The notes under the pieces are model-generated. The model saw only the letters and a list, made by a program, of their open reading frames with translations. It made no database searches and was not told where the DNA came from. Positions 8,871 through 19,019 of a stretch of DNA of 20,079 nucleotides are shown one piece after another. The position numbers and the translations under genes are program-made. The DNA comes from Polyrhizophydium stewartii. Lineage: Eukaryota > Chytridiomycota > Chytridiomycetes > Rhizophydiales. Every line of letters begins with the position of its first letter. The stretch's first letter is position 1. Where the stretch lies: NCBI GenBank assembly GCA_027604665.1, contig JADGIZ010000196.1, positions 1-20,079 of the forward strand, in the 5' to 3' direction.

Positions 8871-9802
8871 CAGACCTGATAATAGCTAGAGATCAAATCT
8901 AGTTTCTAGAATAAGCATTAACCATGATTTTAGAAGTATTACTGATTTGGGTATGCCCTCTAATGTAGTGGTTGTGATATTATTAACTACTACTAACTAC
9001 TAATTATTTAGCACGAGCAACCGTAGGTTGCTTCGATAACCGATAGTACAGGATGGCCAACTAAGCTAAATAGGATCAAAATAATTAGAGTCGAAAGGGC
9101 CGCGCCGTCCGATTATGTATTTCCATTCCATCTTCATATACAGAAGCTATAAGCAATATTCCTTAAAGAATCAGGTTTAATCTGTATATCGATGATTGTA
9201 GTTGCTGATTATCTTATACGGGTCTGAGGTTGACATCTAACATAATCTTCCTATTCTACCGAGTTTGGTAATAGGGTAATCCATTGTGCTCTTGCTAATA
9301 TGACCATCAAAAGGTGTAGTCCTCAATGCTATGTCAAATGAGATGATGCTTCAATTGGCAGTCTGCAAAGAATAGGCGACCTGTGGTTGCTCAATACTTT
9401 CCTTGAGCGCTTATTTCATTCATTTAAGTCCAAACACATAAGACATCAGAAATTGGTGTTAGATCGAGATACTCAACCTATTATTTGACTCTGAATAAGG
9501 TAATAGACTAAATCAATCTACTAACAGGAGTTGTTTCAAATTGATGTGATAGCTGTTATACATAATGGATGGCAACCCTTAACTTTTTTACATGTTCTAA
9601 TCATAAGCATAGCGTCTCCTTCTAAGTATTTTAGCAATTAGGTTATGGTGTAATAATCCAATACAAAGCATCAGGTTGAGCGGAATAGACTGAATTAATA
9701 GAGAGTTCAACCATCTCTAGAGATTAGACTTAGGTAAGCTTTGAAAAAGCTGGTAGAAAATAATCAGAAATCGTTTAATAATGGGTTGAGGTTTAATTCC
9801 GG
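8871..9802. other. AT-rich stretch, no gene recognised
   Basis: The polymerase C-terminal part with motif C was looked for here and not found. The hairpin agcaacc-gta-ggttgct lies at 9016-9032, and a GC word ggccgcgccgtccgat at about 9098-9113, whose atcggacggcgcg complement recurs near 20002. Confidence 0.5.
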
Positions 9803-10333
9803 TTAAGTTCCTGATACATTTAGGTTTATTGGTTCTAGTCGTCAGCATAGACCTCCACAACTAATTGACATGCTGCAATCAACCATAGGTATATCGACGT
9901 TACAATAGTGAATGATTGCTGTAATATTCACATTCCGATTGCGAGTATATAATTGTTCCACTAATTGAGGATAATTCATTAGAAAATGATTACGAAGAGT
10001 TAATATTTCTTCTACAGTATAATCAACATTTCCGTCATTGTAATGAATATACCATTTAATATAGTTAGATAGCTCTTCAACAATATCCAATTCATTAGGT
10101 ATAGCTACAAAATAATTAAATTCTTGTTCCCTCTAAATCTCGAAATTCTCTATTAAGGTTATCTCCTCAGCATATAGTCTTAAAGCGGTCTGATGACTAA
10201 AAACTTCGAATAATGGGGCGGCTACGCAATCATTATTTATTGTATGAGAGACATTTACATTATTCTCGTTTGAAGATCTTGAGATTATATCCATATCTTC
10301 ACTTGAAATAGTGCTATTGGAGATATTATCCAT
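9803..10333 (-). pseudogene. Unidentified reading frame with a single internal TAG
   Basis: I do not recognise this protein. Reading the minus strand from an ATG at 10331-10333, the frame begins MDNISNSTISSEDMDIISRS, runs 66 codons to a TAG at 10133-10135, continues in the same phase through REQEFNYF, LDIVEELSNYIKWYIHY and VEEILTLRNHFLMNYPQLV, and reaches a TGA at 9842-9844. If TGA means Trp, as in mould mitochondria, it extends to a TAA at 9803-9805, about 176 residues. The product is acidic and Asn-rich at the N terminus, with no obvious membrane segment. The codons have the purine-any-pyrimidine look of coding DNA (gat, aat, gaa, gtt, att), unlike the rest of the window. It may be a recently inactivated gene, or an active one if TAG is a sense codon. 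Chance alone cannot be fully excluded for a frame of this length with one stop. Confidence 0.5.
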
Positions 10334-10402
10334 GATGTAATAATTAGAATTAACCTAAGAAAACACATAATATACATTTTAATATAGAAATAAAAATCTA
10401 AA

Positions 10403-10423
10403 GCCGCGACGGAGTCGCTCCAA
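10403..10423. repeat. 21-base GC element, exact inverted copy at 14182-14202
   Basis: gccgcgacggagtcgctcca plus one further a. The plus-strand form occurs at 14182-14202; shorter relatives (ggagcgactcc) lie at about 18767 and 18912. It stands about 70 bases upstream of the ATG of the minus-strand reading frame. Confidence 0.85.
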
Positions 10424-10649
10424 AACAAAAAAAATAAAAGATATCACCTATTTGGTTAGCTTCGCGATTATAATCATTTTTAATTTCATTAATTAATTTA
10501 GTTATCACTCAAAAATCTGATAAGACTCCACAAACTCTGTGGGTGTGTCATAATAATCGATTTCAGTTAGAGTTGAACCAACTTTGCTCCATCCTCCTTA
10601 GAACTACAGTATGGTTAATATATTAGATCACTTCTAGGTAACAATAGAA
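10424..10649. other. AT-rich spacer
   Basis: Nothing is seen beyond a partial agcttcgcgatt word near 10459. Confidence 0.5.
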
Positions 10650-10670
10650 TTAGATGGGGTAATAAAAATG
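10650..10670 (+). repeat. TTAGATGGGG motif
   Basis: ttagatggggtaataa is shared exactly with 17771-17786; related copies are at 3421, 7219 and 14252 on the plus strand and at 3566-3586 and 5054-5075 on the minus strand. This copy lies 40 bases before the purine-rich tract. It starts like the TTAGA of Neurospora mitochondrial promoters, but the rest does not fit well, so a promoter role is only a suggestion. Confidence 0.5.
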
Positions 10671-10689
10671 AAGCCCGCGACGCAAAATA

Positions 10690-11290
10690 AAAAGAAAATC
10701 GAATTGGTCAGACCATCGTAAGATAGGTCGGCCTCTATCTTCTGATCAAATGTAACTGTATATAAAGCTAAAGGAGTGAATCATATAAGGGAGGAGATCT
10801 CAGTAGCGTGAGTTCCAGCATCAAAGATCAGGGTGCCATATGAAGTTTAATAATAGTGAAGGTACCGGAATCTAGATTGAGTACTGGAACGTATAGGCTC
10901 CCTAGAAAGGGGGCAATCATGTAGCATGCTTAATGATGGGGGTAGATGATTATACAGTTCTCAGAGGATTTGTCGAATCAACGTAGCGTAGTGAGGCTGA
11001 TGAGAGAGATCGCAGTGAAACGTAGACAAATCAACTGGATAAGCTAAAGGCTTTAATGAGGCCTAGTGCCGATTGAACGTAGCTGAAAAAGGTCTATAAG
11101 AAATGAAGGAATGATCTAAATAGAAGCAGATCAGGAGGTAACCCGAAAGTGAAAGGAAGGCTTCATTGTCTGAAGCCTGGGATGAACGTCCCTAGTAGTA
11201 ATGAAATGAGCCTGTCGAATGTCATGATGGTTAATGAGATTCCTGAAAGCGGGACAAGAGCCGCTGAAAAGGAATTGAATGACTAATTAA
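10690..11290 (+). ncRNA. Purine-rich tract, possible decayed group II intron domain I
   Basis: The plus strand turns sharply purine-rich, with many GAA, GGAA and GAGG runs and short complementary pairs, and it is closed by stops in all frames. Phrases such as ctcagtagcgtgagttccag (from 10799), gtactggaacg (10881), gtgccgattgaacgtagctg (11067), ggtaacccgaaag and ccctagtagtaatgaaa (about 11190) have the look of group II intron domain I, where conserved GGAACG-like and AGTAGT-like strings occur. This resemblance is from memory and not from alignment. No GTGYG 5' end, no domain V hairpin and no reverse-transcriptase remnant (YADD) were found, so if it is a group II intron it is an incomplete one. 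A different structured RNA, or merely strand-asymmetric composition, remains possible. Confidence 0.3.
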
Positions 11291-12640
11291 GTAGATATAT
11301 TAAAAAGAGAAAGATTGCCTACCTTTATATCATTTATGTCTATTCCTTAATCTGTCTTTGATCAATAGTGGGCTTATGAAAAGTTCTAATAAATAGTGGA
11401 ATAAACATGTACTCTAATAACTAGGCTAGGTTATTTATAATACTTGGTTATTGATAAAATTATTCCTTAAATAGGATAAAAACTAATAATATTAGCATAA
11501 ATGTAGGAGACATGAAATAAAAAGGAAATAATTATCAGCAAGACCTAATAGAAAAGGACTGATCTCAATAATAGTTAAAATAAAAGATGGTTACCACATG
11601 GAAAATTGGATAAATAAATTATATTATATGAGGTGCGAAATAAAATGATAATAAAAATTAAAACAAAAGAGAAGTATATGAAGAATCGACATCAATTGCG
11701 GCATTTTTAATATGGAGGGATCTACACAGTAGGATGGAATTGAGGAATCTATCCAGAGTAAATAATTGATAATTTTTATGATTATCCTTCTTAGGTAAAT
11801 TTAGAAGTAATACATATAAGTATTTAAAACAATTAGAAATGATAAGGGTATATAAGTAATATGATAGGGTAGTATTCTCTCTATATAAGTAGTTTGGTAA
11901 TACAAGATTGCTGGTTGAACTAAAATTGACCCCGTTTCCATACTTGAGATAAGGTTTGAGGGAGAGCTTCTAAAGAAGCTTAATCTAACTCTCAAGTTCA
12001 AATTAATTGGACTTTATGATTGCTCAACCTATCTCATTTATTATTATCTAAGCTAGTTGAACCATATTCATAGGTTAATCTTTATCTAAATAATCCTCAA
12101 CTACTTGGAATCCTAAATTGATGTCATCCATTGATGTAGCTGGTCGATCATAGATCTATGATAAGATAGAAAGTAAGGTTATGGCTCGCTTCATCCTTGC
12201 TATTCAGTAGTCTTACTTAATTATTAGCTATTGTTAATCTAATGACAAATTGCTTAATTGATAGGTATATTAAACCACAGGAATAAAAGAAGCTATGTGA
12301 TAAATTGACCTTCATTATCAGTTGATCTATGTTAGTTCAGCGGTCCATCACGAATACATAACCCAAAATGAAACAACAATAATTGCGGACCGTTGTAATG
12401 AAACAGATATAAGGTTATCCTTTAACTCAGGACCAAAGATAGTTAATGCACCACTGAATTAGACCAAAAGTGAAGCTAATGAAATGGCCTAAATCAATTG
12501 AAGCAGCCACCCGTCAGGTGGCGCTCAAAGATTACCGCAATCAGAGATCGCTTGCCTTTTTAATGAACATCTCGAGCAATTCTAAATTGTTGATACTTCA
12601 GTTGTTTCAATACCTACTTTATAGAATTCTTTAGGTTACG
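11291..12640. other. AT-rich stretch, no gene seen
   Basis: No reverse transcriptase or maturase remnant could be read after the purine-rich tract. The hairpin agcttc-taaa-gaagct at 11965-11980 is identical to 4545-4560. A ccacccgtcaggtgg hairpin lies near 12507. Confidence 0.5.
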
Positions 12641-12649
12641 CCTCTACCT

Positions 12650-12740
12650 TTGGTGGAGTGGTACCAGTCGTGATGGTGCCCCAACTACGTTGGGGTCACG
12701 ACCGGTGAACGCACCGCGGATGCGGGCGCGTCCACCTTGA
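12650..12740. repeat. GC cluster with hairpin within hairpin
   Basis: Outer arms gtcgtga (12667-12673) and tcacgac (12696-12702) enclose ccccaac-tac-gttgggg (12679-12695). Confidence 0.8.
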
Positions 12741-13417
12741 AAGTTCAAAGAATGGGTAATAACAAATTAATTGGCCCCTAATTCTTCTTTGGTATCTCGA
12801 TATCAACGAGTCACTTGGAAATAAGCCGATTGTCAATTAGCCCTGCTATATAAGGATGATTGCTTTATTGTAATAGCCTAGCCAGAAGATCCGTTAGAAT
12901 AGAACCAGAAGACAGCTAAAAGTAAGATTGACCAAAACTATTAAAAGAAAGTAAGTGAAGGGTAACAAGAAACATTTCAGAGATCAAGTATTTGGTGACC
13001 CCATTTGGGAGCTGCGGCCATATACATGATTTTAACTACTTCAACTCAAGGCGATAAGAGCCCAATCCTTGAGCAGGGCCCGATGATCGCTACTATTTTA
13101 AGTTTGTAAGGTCCTATCTGGATCCCGGAGCTTTTTATAGCTTTTAGCTCCGGGATCTTTTACTTAATAGAGCCACCGTAGGCGCTCCTAGAAAAACGGT
13201 TTACATCAAATTAGTAGGATGGTTTATTGACGTTAGTTATAATAACACATAGATTATTTGTGGAATTACAATAAAACAATTAAGAGCTTAGAACTCCTAA
13301 GATTTGTCAGACTACAGCATCTAAGATGCTAATAAAAATATGAATGCTAGAAAGTAAATAAACTAATCTAAGTGGATTCCCAATAAATGGAATGGGGTTT
13401 TCTAATTTGAGAATATC
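12741..13417. other. AT-rich stretch with one strong hairpin
   Basis: No gene is recognised. It holds aataacaaattaattgg at 12758-12774 (repeat of 6096-6112) and the hairpin at 13121-13157. Confidence 0.5.
13121..13157. repeat. Perfect 12-bp hairpin, terminator-like
   Basis: gatcccggagct (13121-13132) pairs exactly with agctccgggatc (13146-13157) across a 13-base loop, and tttta follows. The shape is like an intrinsic terminator or an RNA 3' end structure, but no gene precedes it. The loop length equals that of the 5540-5580 hairpin. Confidence 0.7.
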
Positions 13418-14165
13418 CGGTGGCGCGACCGCAACCTCGATTTGGACTTACGCTTGGCGGCTTCTTTATGTGAGCATTACAGCATCTAGTCTCTAAGGAT
13501 CTTATGAGAATCTAAATATGAGGTTGAAGGATATTTTCCTATCACATCATTGATTTGATGCATAAAGGTTTATCTTCTAAATTGATCATGAGATAACTGA
13601 ATGTTGTGTAATTATTTATGACTGCTTTCTTTATAACCCGTTGAATTCAATCAACTAGATCTTAGCTATATATTCTAAATCTATTTTTAGATAGCAGCGG
13701 CGGCCGAAAAGAGTCAAATATGAGGAAGCTTTCCAATTTTAATACCTAAAGAGACTATTACAGATGTTGAGGTCCCTGCGATTATGGATAACCTCATGAA
13801 TTTGTGTTGTATTACATAAGCATTAATGTATCTATTATCTTAATATGTTAGTATTGTCAATTATATATAAAGCTAATCAACTATTGGACAAACTCAGATT
13901 GTGATAGTGTGTTGATTTGCATAATAGATATTTATTATGAGGTCTACTTAGTAATTCATTCTATAGCTCTTGGGCTTTCAGCTGGTACAAATAAAACTAG
14001 GTTAGATAAACCCATTTAGAATCATTAAAGATAGATTTATCTGAAGTCCTAACTATTCGGCTTTAAAATAGGTATAAGATAGAAGAATAAAGATAATTAG
14101 GACTAACTTAGAGGTTAGGAGATCTATCGCGACAACTAAATTTGAGTAGCTTGAGCGGCGGCGGG
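13418..14165. other. AT-rich stretch with small GC patches
   Basis: Small GC patches occur near 13420-13460 and 13695-13707. No gene, RNA or strong repeat was recognised. Confidence 0.45.
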
Positions 14166-14202
14166 AATTCGTTTATCCGAATTGGAGCGACTCCGTCGCG
14201 GC
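14166..14202. repeat. Palindrome abutting a dispersed GC element
   Basis: aattcg-tttatc-cgaatt (14166-14183) is followed directly, with an overlap of two bases, by the 21-base element whose inverted copy is at 10403-10423. Confidence 0.8.
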
Positions 14203-14972
14203 TGCTCCTAAACCTAATCTAAATAATGGTATATACTACTGGTGTTTGGGGTTAGATGGGGAATAAAGGGGAAATAGAAAAGACGAGATAAAGCAAGAAC
14301 TAAAGAGGATCCATTTAATGGTACAACCACAATAGAAATTAGCCTCCTTAGACTGTTAAATAAGTGTAAAGACCAATTATGGAAAGAGTCATTATGATTT
14401 AGTTGTTAATTATATGATACTAATGCTAAAGCAGAAATATCAAATATTGGTTATCAGATCAATCTAATCCAGATAATAATAGAAGACAACTCATCTAGAT
14501 GAGTTCTAAATGTAGTAATCAATCTACCTATCTAACTTAATTATGATGGTAATATCCGATTGAGGAATCAAAAAATCTATCAGGAATGTAAAGTATTGGT
14601 AAATGGTCTGGTCAATTATGGATTTGAATTAGGAATTATTTCCTTCATATTACAGGCATTTCTCTTGTTTCTATTAGACCTCTAATTTATAAATTGTAGA
14701 ATCATTTACACCCTTAATATTAATCAGCATCATTATTTAGCTATAGACTTTATTTGGTTATTGAGGTAATAGCATTGAAGATTATTAAGAGGGAGATTCC
14801 TGATTAGGATTGGCTGATTGATTAGACCCATTAGATAAATGAGGTATTGTAATTCTGCTTGTCATTATGATCGTCATTTTAGGGATAGATTAAGCTTAGT
14901 CTATAGGTATACTTCTAAATTAGTGGAATAGAGAAATACATATGATTAATATTACCCATACCTCCTTAATTC

Positions 14973-14990
14973 ACCAACCTAAAGGTTGGT
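14973..14990. repeat. Uninterrupted parent of the nested hairpin at 3716
   Basis: accaacct-aa-aggttggt, perfect 8-bp arms. See 3716-3753 for the copy carrying a second hairpin in the loop. Confidence 0.85.
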
Positions 14991-15157
14991 TTGACATAGC
15001 CCAGTTTTATTCAGTCATTTAGCTGCTACAATAACTACAATAGGAGGTTCTATTAGGCAAATAGGAGACTGTTCTTATTACTTGTTAATGCTTGATATTG
15101 TAATTCAAACCATGTCTGATATCTGATTGATGATTTACCCTGAATATCTGTGAGATC

Positions 15158-15173
15158 ATCGAACTAGTTCGAT
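15158..15173. repeat. 16-base perfect palindrome
   Basis: atcgaactagttcgat is followed by tggttgatg. At 19841-19855 the same palindrome (last base lost) is followed by agggttgatg, so flank as well as palindrome is shared. Confidence 0.8.
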
Positions 15174-15289
15174 TGGTTGATGTTGAATACTAATACTGAA
15201 ATAGTTACTATGCTTTAGAAGTGGGACAGAGGAGAAATTAATCATTACATGTAACAGGTAGGATTAGAGAATTGTTTTGCTCTGGGCCA

Positions 15290-15880
15290 TGTAGTTCACC
15301 GCCCGGTGACGGGCCACTACCAAGTTGACCAACCGTTCCATCCGCGCCTGTATATACTAATGAACACGGCTTTTGGCATCGTTCTAAATGCTATTGCTTT
15401 TCAGGTAGCTATTAAAGGATTGGAATTTAACCTATCTATGCAATTGGTATTTGATTAAACTACCCACCCTTAAGTGACACCCCCCGCATGGAGCGGCTAA
15501 TAAGCAAGATTGAGGGGGTACCCCTCCGCGCCCATTCGTGTCACGGTACAATGGGTTGCAGCGTCCATTGGTGCGCTGCGCTTTACGTAGCTGCCAATTA
15601 GGACCACGTGTAGTATTTTTAACTTTTGGCGATTTGGTGGAGCAGCATTAGCTTTTGGACAAATGGCGGCCGGCGGCGCCGGCCCCCAGGAGCCCCCTCG
15701 TGTTTGCCACCTGATGCAGCCACCCGGGGTGGGGCCAACCGAATTGAACCGCGGGGCCTCCTTTCCCGCTTGTGGTTTGGCCCTCCATTGCCATCAAATA
15801 TGAGATTTCAAAAGATCTAAATTGTAATGAATTCGTAAGGACGTCGCTGAACGCGAGCTTACGCGCCGTCCATTGGTTTT
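15290..15880. repeat. Run of four GC clusters
   Basis: Clusters lie at about 15290-15345 (cgcccggtgacgggc), 15476-15560 (includes ttgagggggtacccctc at 15510-15526, repeat of 7451-7467), 15655-15790 and 15835-15875. The third is interleaved with short AT-moderate pieces. No gene could be read between them. Confidence 0.65.
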
Positions 15881-16527
15881 GTTTATGTTACCTTCTAATT
15901 TACCTAAGGAGCCTATAGCTATTATGTTTTAGGTCATATTCTTAAGCGGCTTCGCGATAGTAGCCGTATCTCAGGCGGGCCTAAGTAAGTTGATGTAGAT
16001 AGATATTTTAGCCATTCTTTCCTAATTATAAAACATGTGGCAATATTACCTAGCATTTGCTACGGGTCCTCAAGGGACCCTATACAGGATTGTTACGAGA
16101 TTAGATTGTAAACAGTCCCCATTATTACGCTTGTCAGATGGCAATGCGTTAAAGGTTTGAAGAATCCAAATGGCTTATTCTACATAGGTAGTCTTTCCAT
16201 CTATTGGCTAAAATTAGAGTAACACTGGTAAAAGCACCTCTGTAGATACGATAGCATATACATGTTATGTGCAGATAAAGACATCAATAGTAAGAGAATC
16301 AGACAATGATTTATCAAGCAGATCTCATGCATATTAAAATGACCAGTGATGTGAGCTAGCTATCACCAAGAATAGAAAGACTCTCTTGGTATACCGGTAA
16401 TTACCTTCACAAAATACCAGGAATGCGATCAATTACCAATGTTAACATAAATATGATCAGATATTGACCAGATTCGGGTAAACGAATCCCCGCCTAGCGG
16501 TGATTCTTAATAATTGAGTAGTTAGCC
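15881..16527. other. AT-rich stretch, no gene seen
   Basis: It holds the aagcggcttcgcgat element at 15944-15958, the hairpin gggtcc-tcaag-ggaccc at 16064-16080 and a gattcgggtaaacgaatc palindrome near 16472. Confidence 0.5.
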
Positions 16528-16547
16528 GCGGCGGATGCCGCTCCAAG
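16528..16547. repeat. Exact inverted copy of the 4136-4155 hairpin
   Basis: gcggcggatgccgctccaag is the reverse complement of 4136-4155 over all 20 bases; flanks differ beyond that. Confidence 0.85.
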
Positions 16548-18251
16548 TATTAAAAATAAGAATTCATGCAATAACCTTTTTATCTATTGGTAAGATCCCA
16601 TTGTATTCTAAGTATACCGTTCCATACGAAGGATGGGGCTATCTTGTCTCTTCTATTGATAAGATCTAATTCACCAGTATTGATTATTATTCTATGGTGT
16701 ATTACTGAAGAAGTCTATTACCTATTCTGTAGCAGTTAATTGAGTCGCACATAGTGCGACTTTATTCCAGTATAAATTAGGTTATAATAGCATAGGACTT
16801 GAATCCTCCCTGATCAACTTCGTTGATTAAGTAATTACGATTCTTTAGATTTTATATGAATGCTATGTTACAAATTTAGCTGTTTTAGGGTACAACCACC
16901 TAGCTTTTTGTACATCATATATTTGAGAAAACTTACTATTGGTTTTTCTATTTTTGCACAACAACTGATTTATATGAACCATTTCTAGGAGGGTTTCTAA
17001 AGTACCAGGTAAGAAATCTAATTAATCAATAACTTCAATGATATTGTTGTCATTGGACCAATAATCGTATTAAAGCTAATAGAATGTTAGGAAACTAACA
17101 GGAAAGAATCATTTTCTTATATACAAGATATTTTCAGCTTATAATAATTTTATAGTTAAATTGATATATAATAAATACTAGAGTGTCAATATAACCATGG
17201 GATAAATCATACTAATAACTCATAAACAATTAGTATCATTAGTGGAATATAAGATAATCAGTACTAAATTGAGATTTTTATCTAGTTAAAAAGTACAAAG
17301 GCAATTTTTCTCCTAGTTAGCTAATAACCATAAACGGTATAAAGAATTAATCAATTTATGGGATCTCTATAATTAGAAATTAGCTTTGTCTGTCTGCAAG
17401 CGTACATCTTTTTACAGATGTGCTGAAATAAATCGTCAATTCTCGCTTATATATCATTAAGCTTTTCCTCTTGATATCAATCTTCAGAATAATATTGATG
17501 GTTAAACTGAATTAATTTTACTACATATTTGTAATAGACTATGTTATAGGATCCTTAATGGTTGAAATAAAGTATCTTTTGGGTTTAGAATAAGTAATAA
17601 AATAGGAAATTTCTTTATCCAATCATAATTGATTAAATCGAAATAACTTAAACCGGAATGTTGAGACTCATAACAAATTGTTCTAAATTGAAATATAGGT
17701 TATCTAGAGATTCTAATCATTAAATAGAAACACATTATATAGACATAAGTTATCAGAAATAAATGTAACCTTAGATGGGGTAATAACAGCTATCTAATAA
17801 TCATACGGAGAGTTTAGTCATCTTACTAGGAACTAGCAAATATCAAAAAATCAACCTAAGGTTGTATATAAGCAATTGTATATAGTTCTGCCACCTACGT
17901 TTTGTAGACATTTCTAATCTCCTAGTTGCCAAGGACGATGTCAATTGAGTTCTTTATACCTTCTTCCCTCTCCCTTCTTAGCTTATCTTTATTCTTCCCT
18001 TTCCTCTCGACAGGTAGATGATTCCCGGTCACCCTATCAGAACTAGGTTTCAGCTAGGAATGGTCATCTACAGTTAGTATCTTAAGTTCCCTTTGCCAAA
18101 TCAGCTGGATTATTTGCTATTGATTCTCTACTGGATGACTAGCTAATATCTGATCAAAGCAACCTTGGTTGCTTTTATTAGTCTCGAGTTACCTATACAT
18201 CTGCTATTAGATCCTGGGCCTTCTTGGTTTATTCTAGTCATATTCCTAGCT
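16548..18251. other. AT-rich stretch with palindromes, no gene recognised
   Basis: Hairpins: gtcgcac-ata-gtgcgac (16744-16760), atcaac-ttc-gttgat (16813-16827), caacc-taa-ggttg (17852-17864) and the 20-base aaagcaaccttggttgcttt (18156-18175). A TTAGATGGGG motif is at 17771-17786. A plus-strand frame from 16861 to 17700 reads as a Lys/Ile-rich product but has many TAA and TAG codons and no known motif. Confidence 0.5.
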
Positions 18252-18400
18252 CTTGGAGCGGCGGTCGCGGAGTGACCGGAGCCTTGTAAAGGCTCCTACG
18301 TCACGTCCGTGACCGGGGCGCCTGAGGCGCCCCGACGTCACGTCCGTGACGGGGCCCCCCTTAGGGGGGCCCCCCGCCCCTCAAGGGGCGGGGCTCATAA
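18252..18400. repeat. Composite GC cluster of concatenated hairpins
   Basis: In order: ggagcctt-gta-aaggctcc (18278-18296, inverted copy of 8754-8772), a gtcacg-type hairpin, ggggcgcc-tga-ggcgcccc (about 18315-18333), a second gtcacg-tcc-gtgac, a ggggcccccc/ggggggcccc stem (18351-18373, inverted copy of 19080-19102) and gccccgccc-like arms around ctcaag. Nearly every base lies in a stem. Confidence 0.85.
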
Positions 18401-18487
18401 GAACTTCTGAGGCTAGCCACACCTAGCGGCTTGATACCTTTAGGCGAAGCTTATAGTAACTTTGTTGAGAGCGATTCTTATTTTTAG

Positions 18488-18757
18488 AGTTTTGCTTGTT
18501 TAGCTATTGTACCTTTAGCATTTTGTGTTCCACGAACTCGAGGGTTTAATCGTATTGGACCCCATAATGAAGATATTTATTCTATCTTTGTTGGTTCTTT
18601 ATTAGTAGATGGACATTTCCACGGGACTGTATTAGCAACTTCTTTTCGCTTTCGATTTTAACAAACTGCTGCTCACCTTCCTTACATACATTGGCTTCAT
18701 TCTTATTTATCTAATGCTGGTTATACTAGTAAGAACCAATTATTCTCAAAGTTTTAA
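18488..18757 (+). pseudogene. Fragment of a LAGLIDADG homing endonuclease
   Basis: The plus-strand frame reads FNRIGPHNEDIYSIFVGSLL, then VDGHF, later QTAAHLPYIHWLHSYLSNAGY. This matches the first half of the LAGLIDADG endonucleases encoded inside fungal mitochondrial group I introns, where RIGPHN, a V-G-S-L-L-G-D motif (first LAGLIDADG helix) and the Y-x-x-W-L-x-x-x-x-x-x-x-G-Y segment are hallmarks. Such proteins cut an intronless allele to spread the intron. Here the Gly before the catalytic Asp position reads Val, an in-frame TAA interrupts the frame at 18659-18661, and a second TAA at 18755-18757 ends it just before a GC cluster at about 18766. The second LAGLIDADG motif was not found downstream. 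A TAG at 18485-18487 precedes the frame, and no host exon was recognised upstream. It is therefore a truncated relic, and no flanking group I intron core was identified. Confidence 0.8.
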
Positions 18758-18764
18758 GGTGTTT

Positions 18765-18990
18765 GGGAGCGACTCCGCTTCTAACCGGGCGCCGCTAGCG
18801 GCGGCCGCGATAACCCTATCAATTAGCCATCAAACCCAACTAAATTTTCAAATTAGTGATTTTTCGTAGGTCGCGCCCGGATGTAGGTTTTTTTGAAAGG
18901 GAAAAGCTTGGAGCGACTCCTATTTACACCATCTGCTTGAAAATCGGCCGCGGAGCGGGGGCCGGGATCAGATATTTTGAGAATTGTTCA
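18765..18990. repeat. GC clusters downstream of the endonuclease relic
   Basis: gggagcgactccgc, cgccgctagcggcggc and a later ttggagcgactcc plus cggccgcggagc. The first begins about ten bases after the last stop of the LAGLIDADG fragment. Confidence 0.6.
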
Positions 18991-19019
18991 ACCTGAATTG
19001 GCGTCAATAAATCCAACAC

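Larger units (their letters stand above)
14203..15289. other. AT-rich stretch with palindromes, no gene recognised
   Basis: A TTAGATGGGG motif lies at 14252. The 18-base palindrome aactcatctagatgagtt is at 14488-14505, the uninterrupted accaacct-aa-aggttggt hairpin at 14973-14990, and atcgaactagttcgat at 15158-15173. A plus-strand frame from 14281 has few stops if TGA is Trp but matches no family I know. Confidence 0.5.

Noticed and set aside
14281..14690. Plus-strand frame with few TAA or TAG codons and a plausible-looking product.
   Set aside because: Stop density is only mildly below expectation, there is no recognisable motif, and both strands can be read this way in AT-rich DNA.
15297..15313. 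caccgcccggtgacgggc as the 3' end of a small-subunit rRNA.
   Set aside because: It only shares the cgcccg word; it is a GC hairpin and no other rRNA landmark lies nearby.
15626..15820. Plus-strand open frame of 64 codons.
   Set aside because: Its product is Gly, Pro, Arg and Ala from GC-cluster DNA; it is not gene-like.
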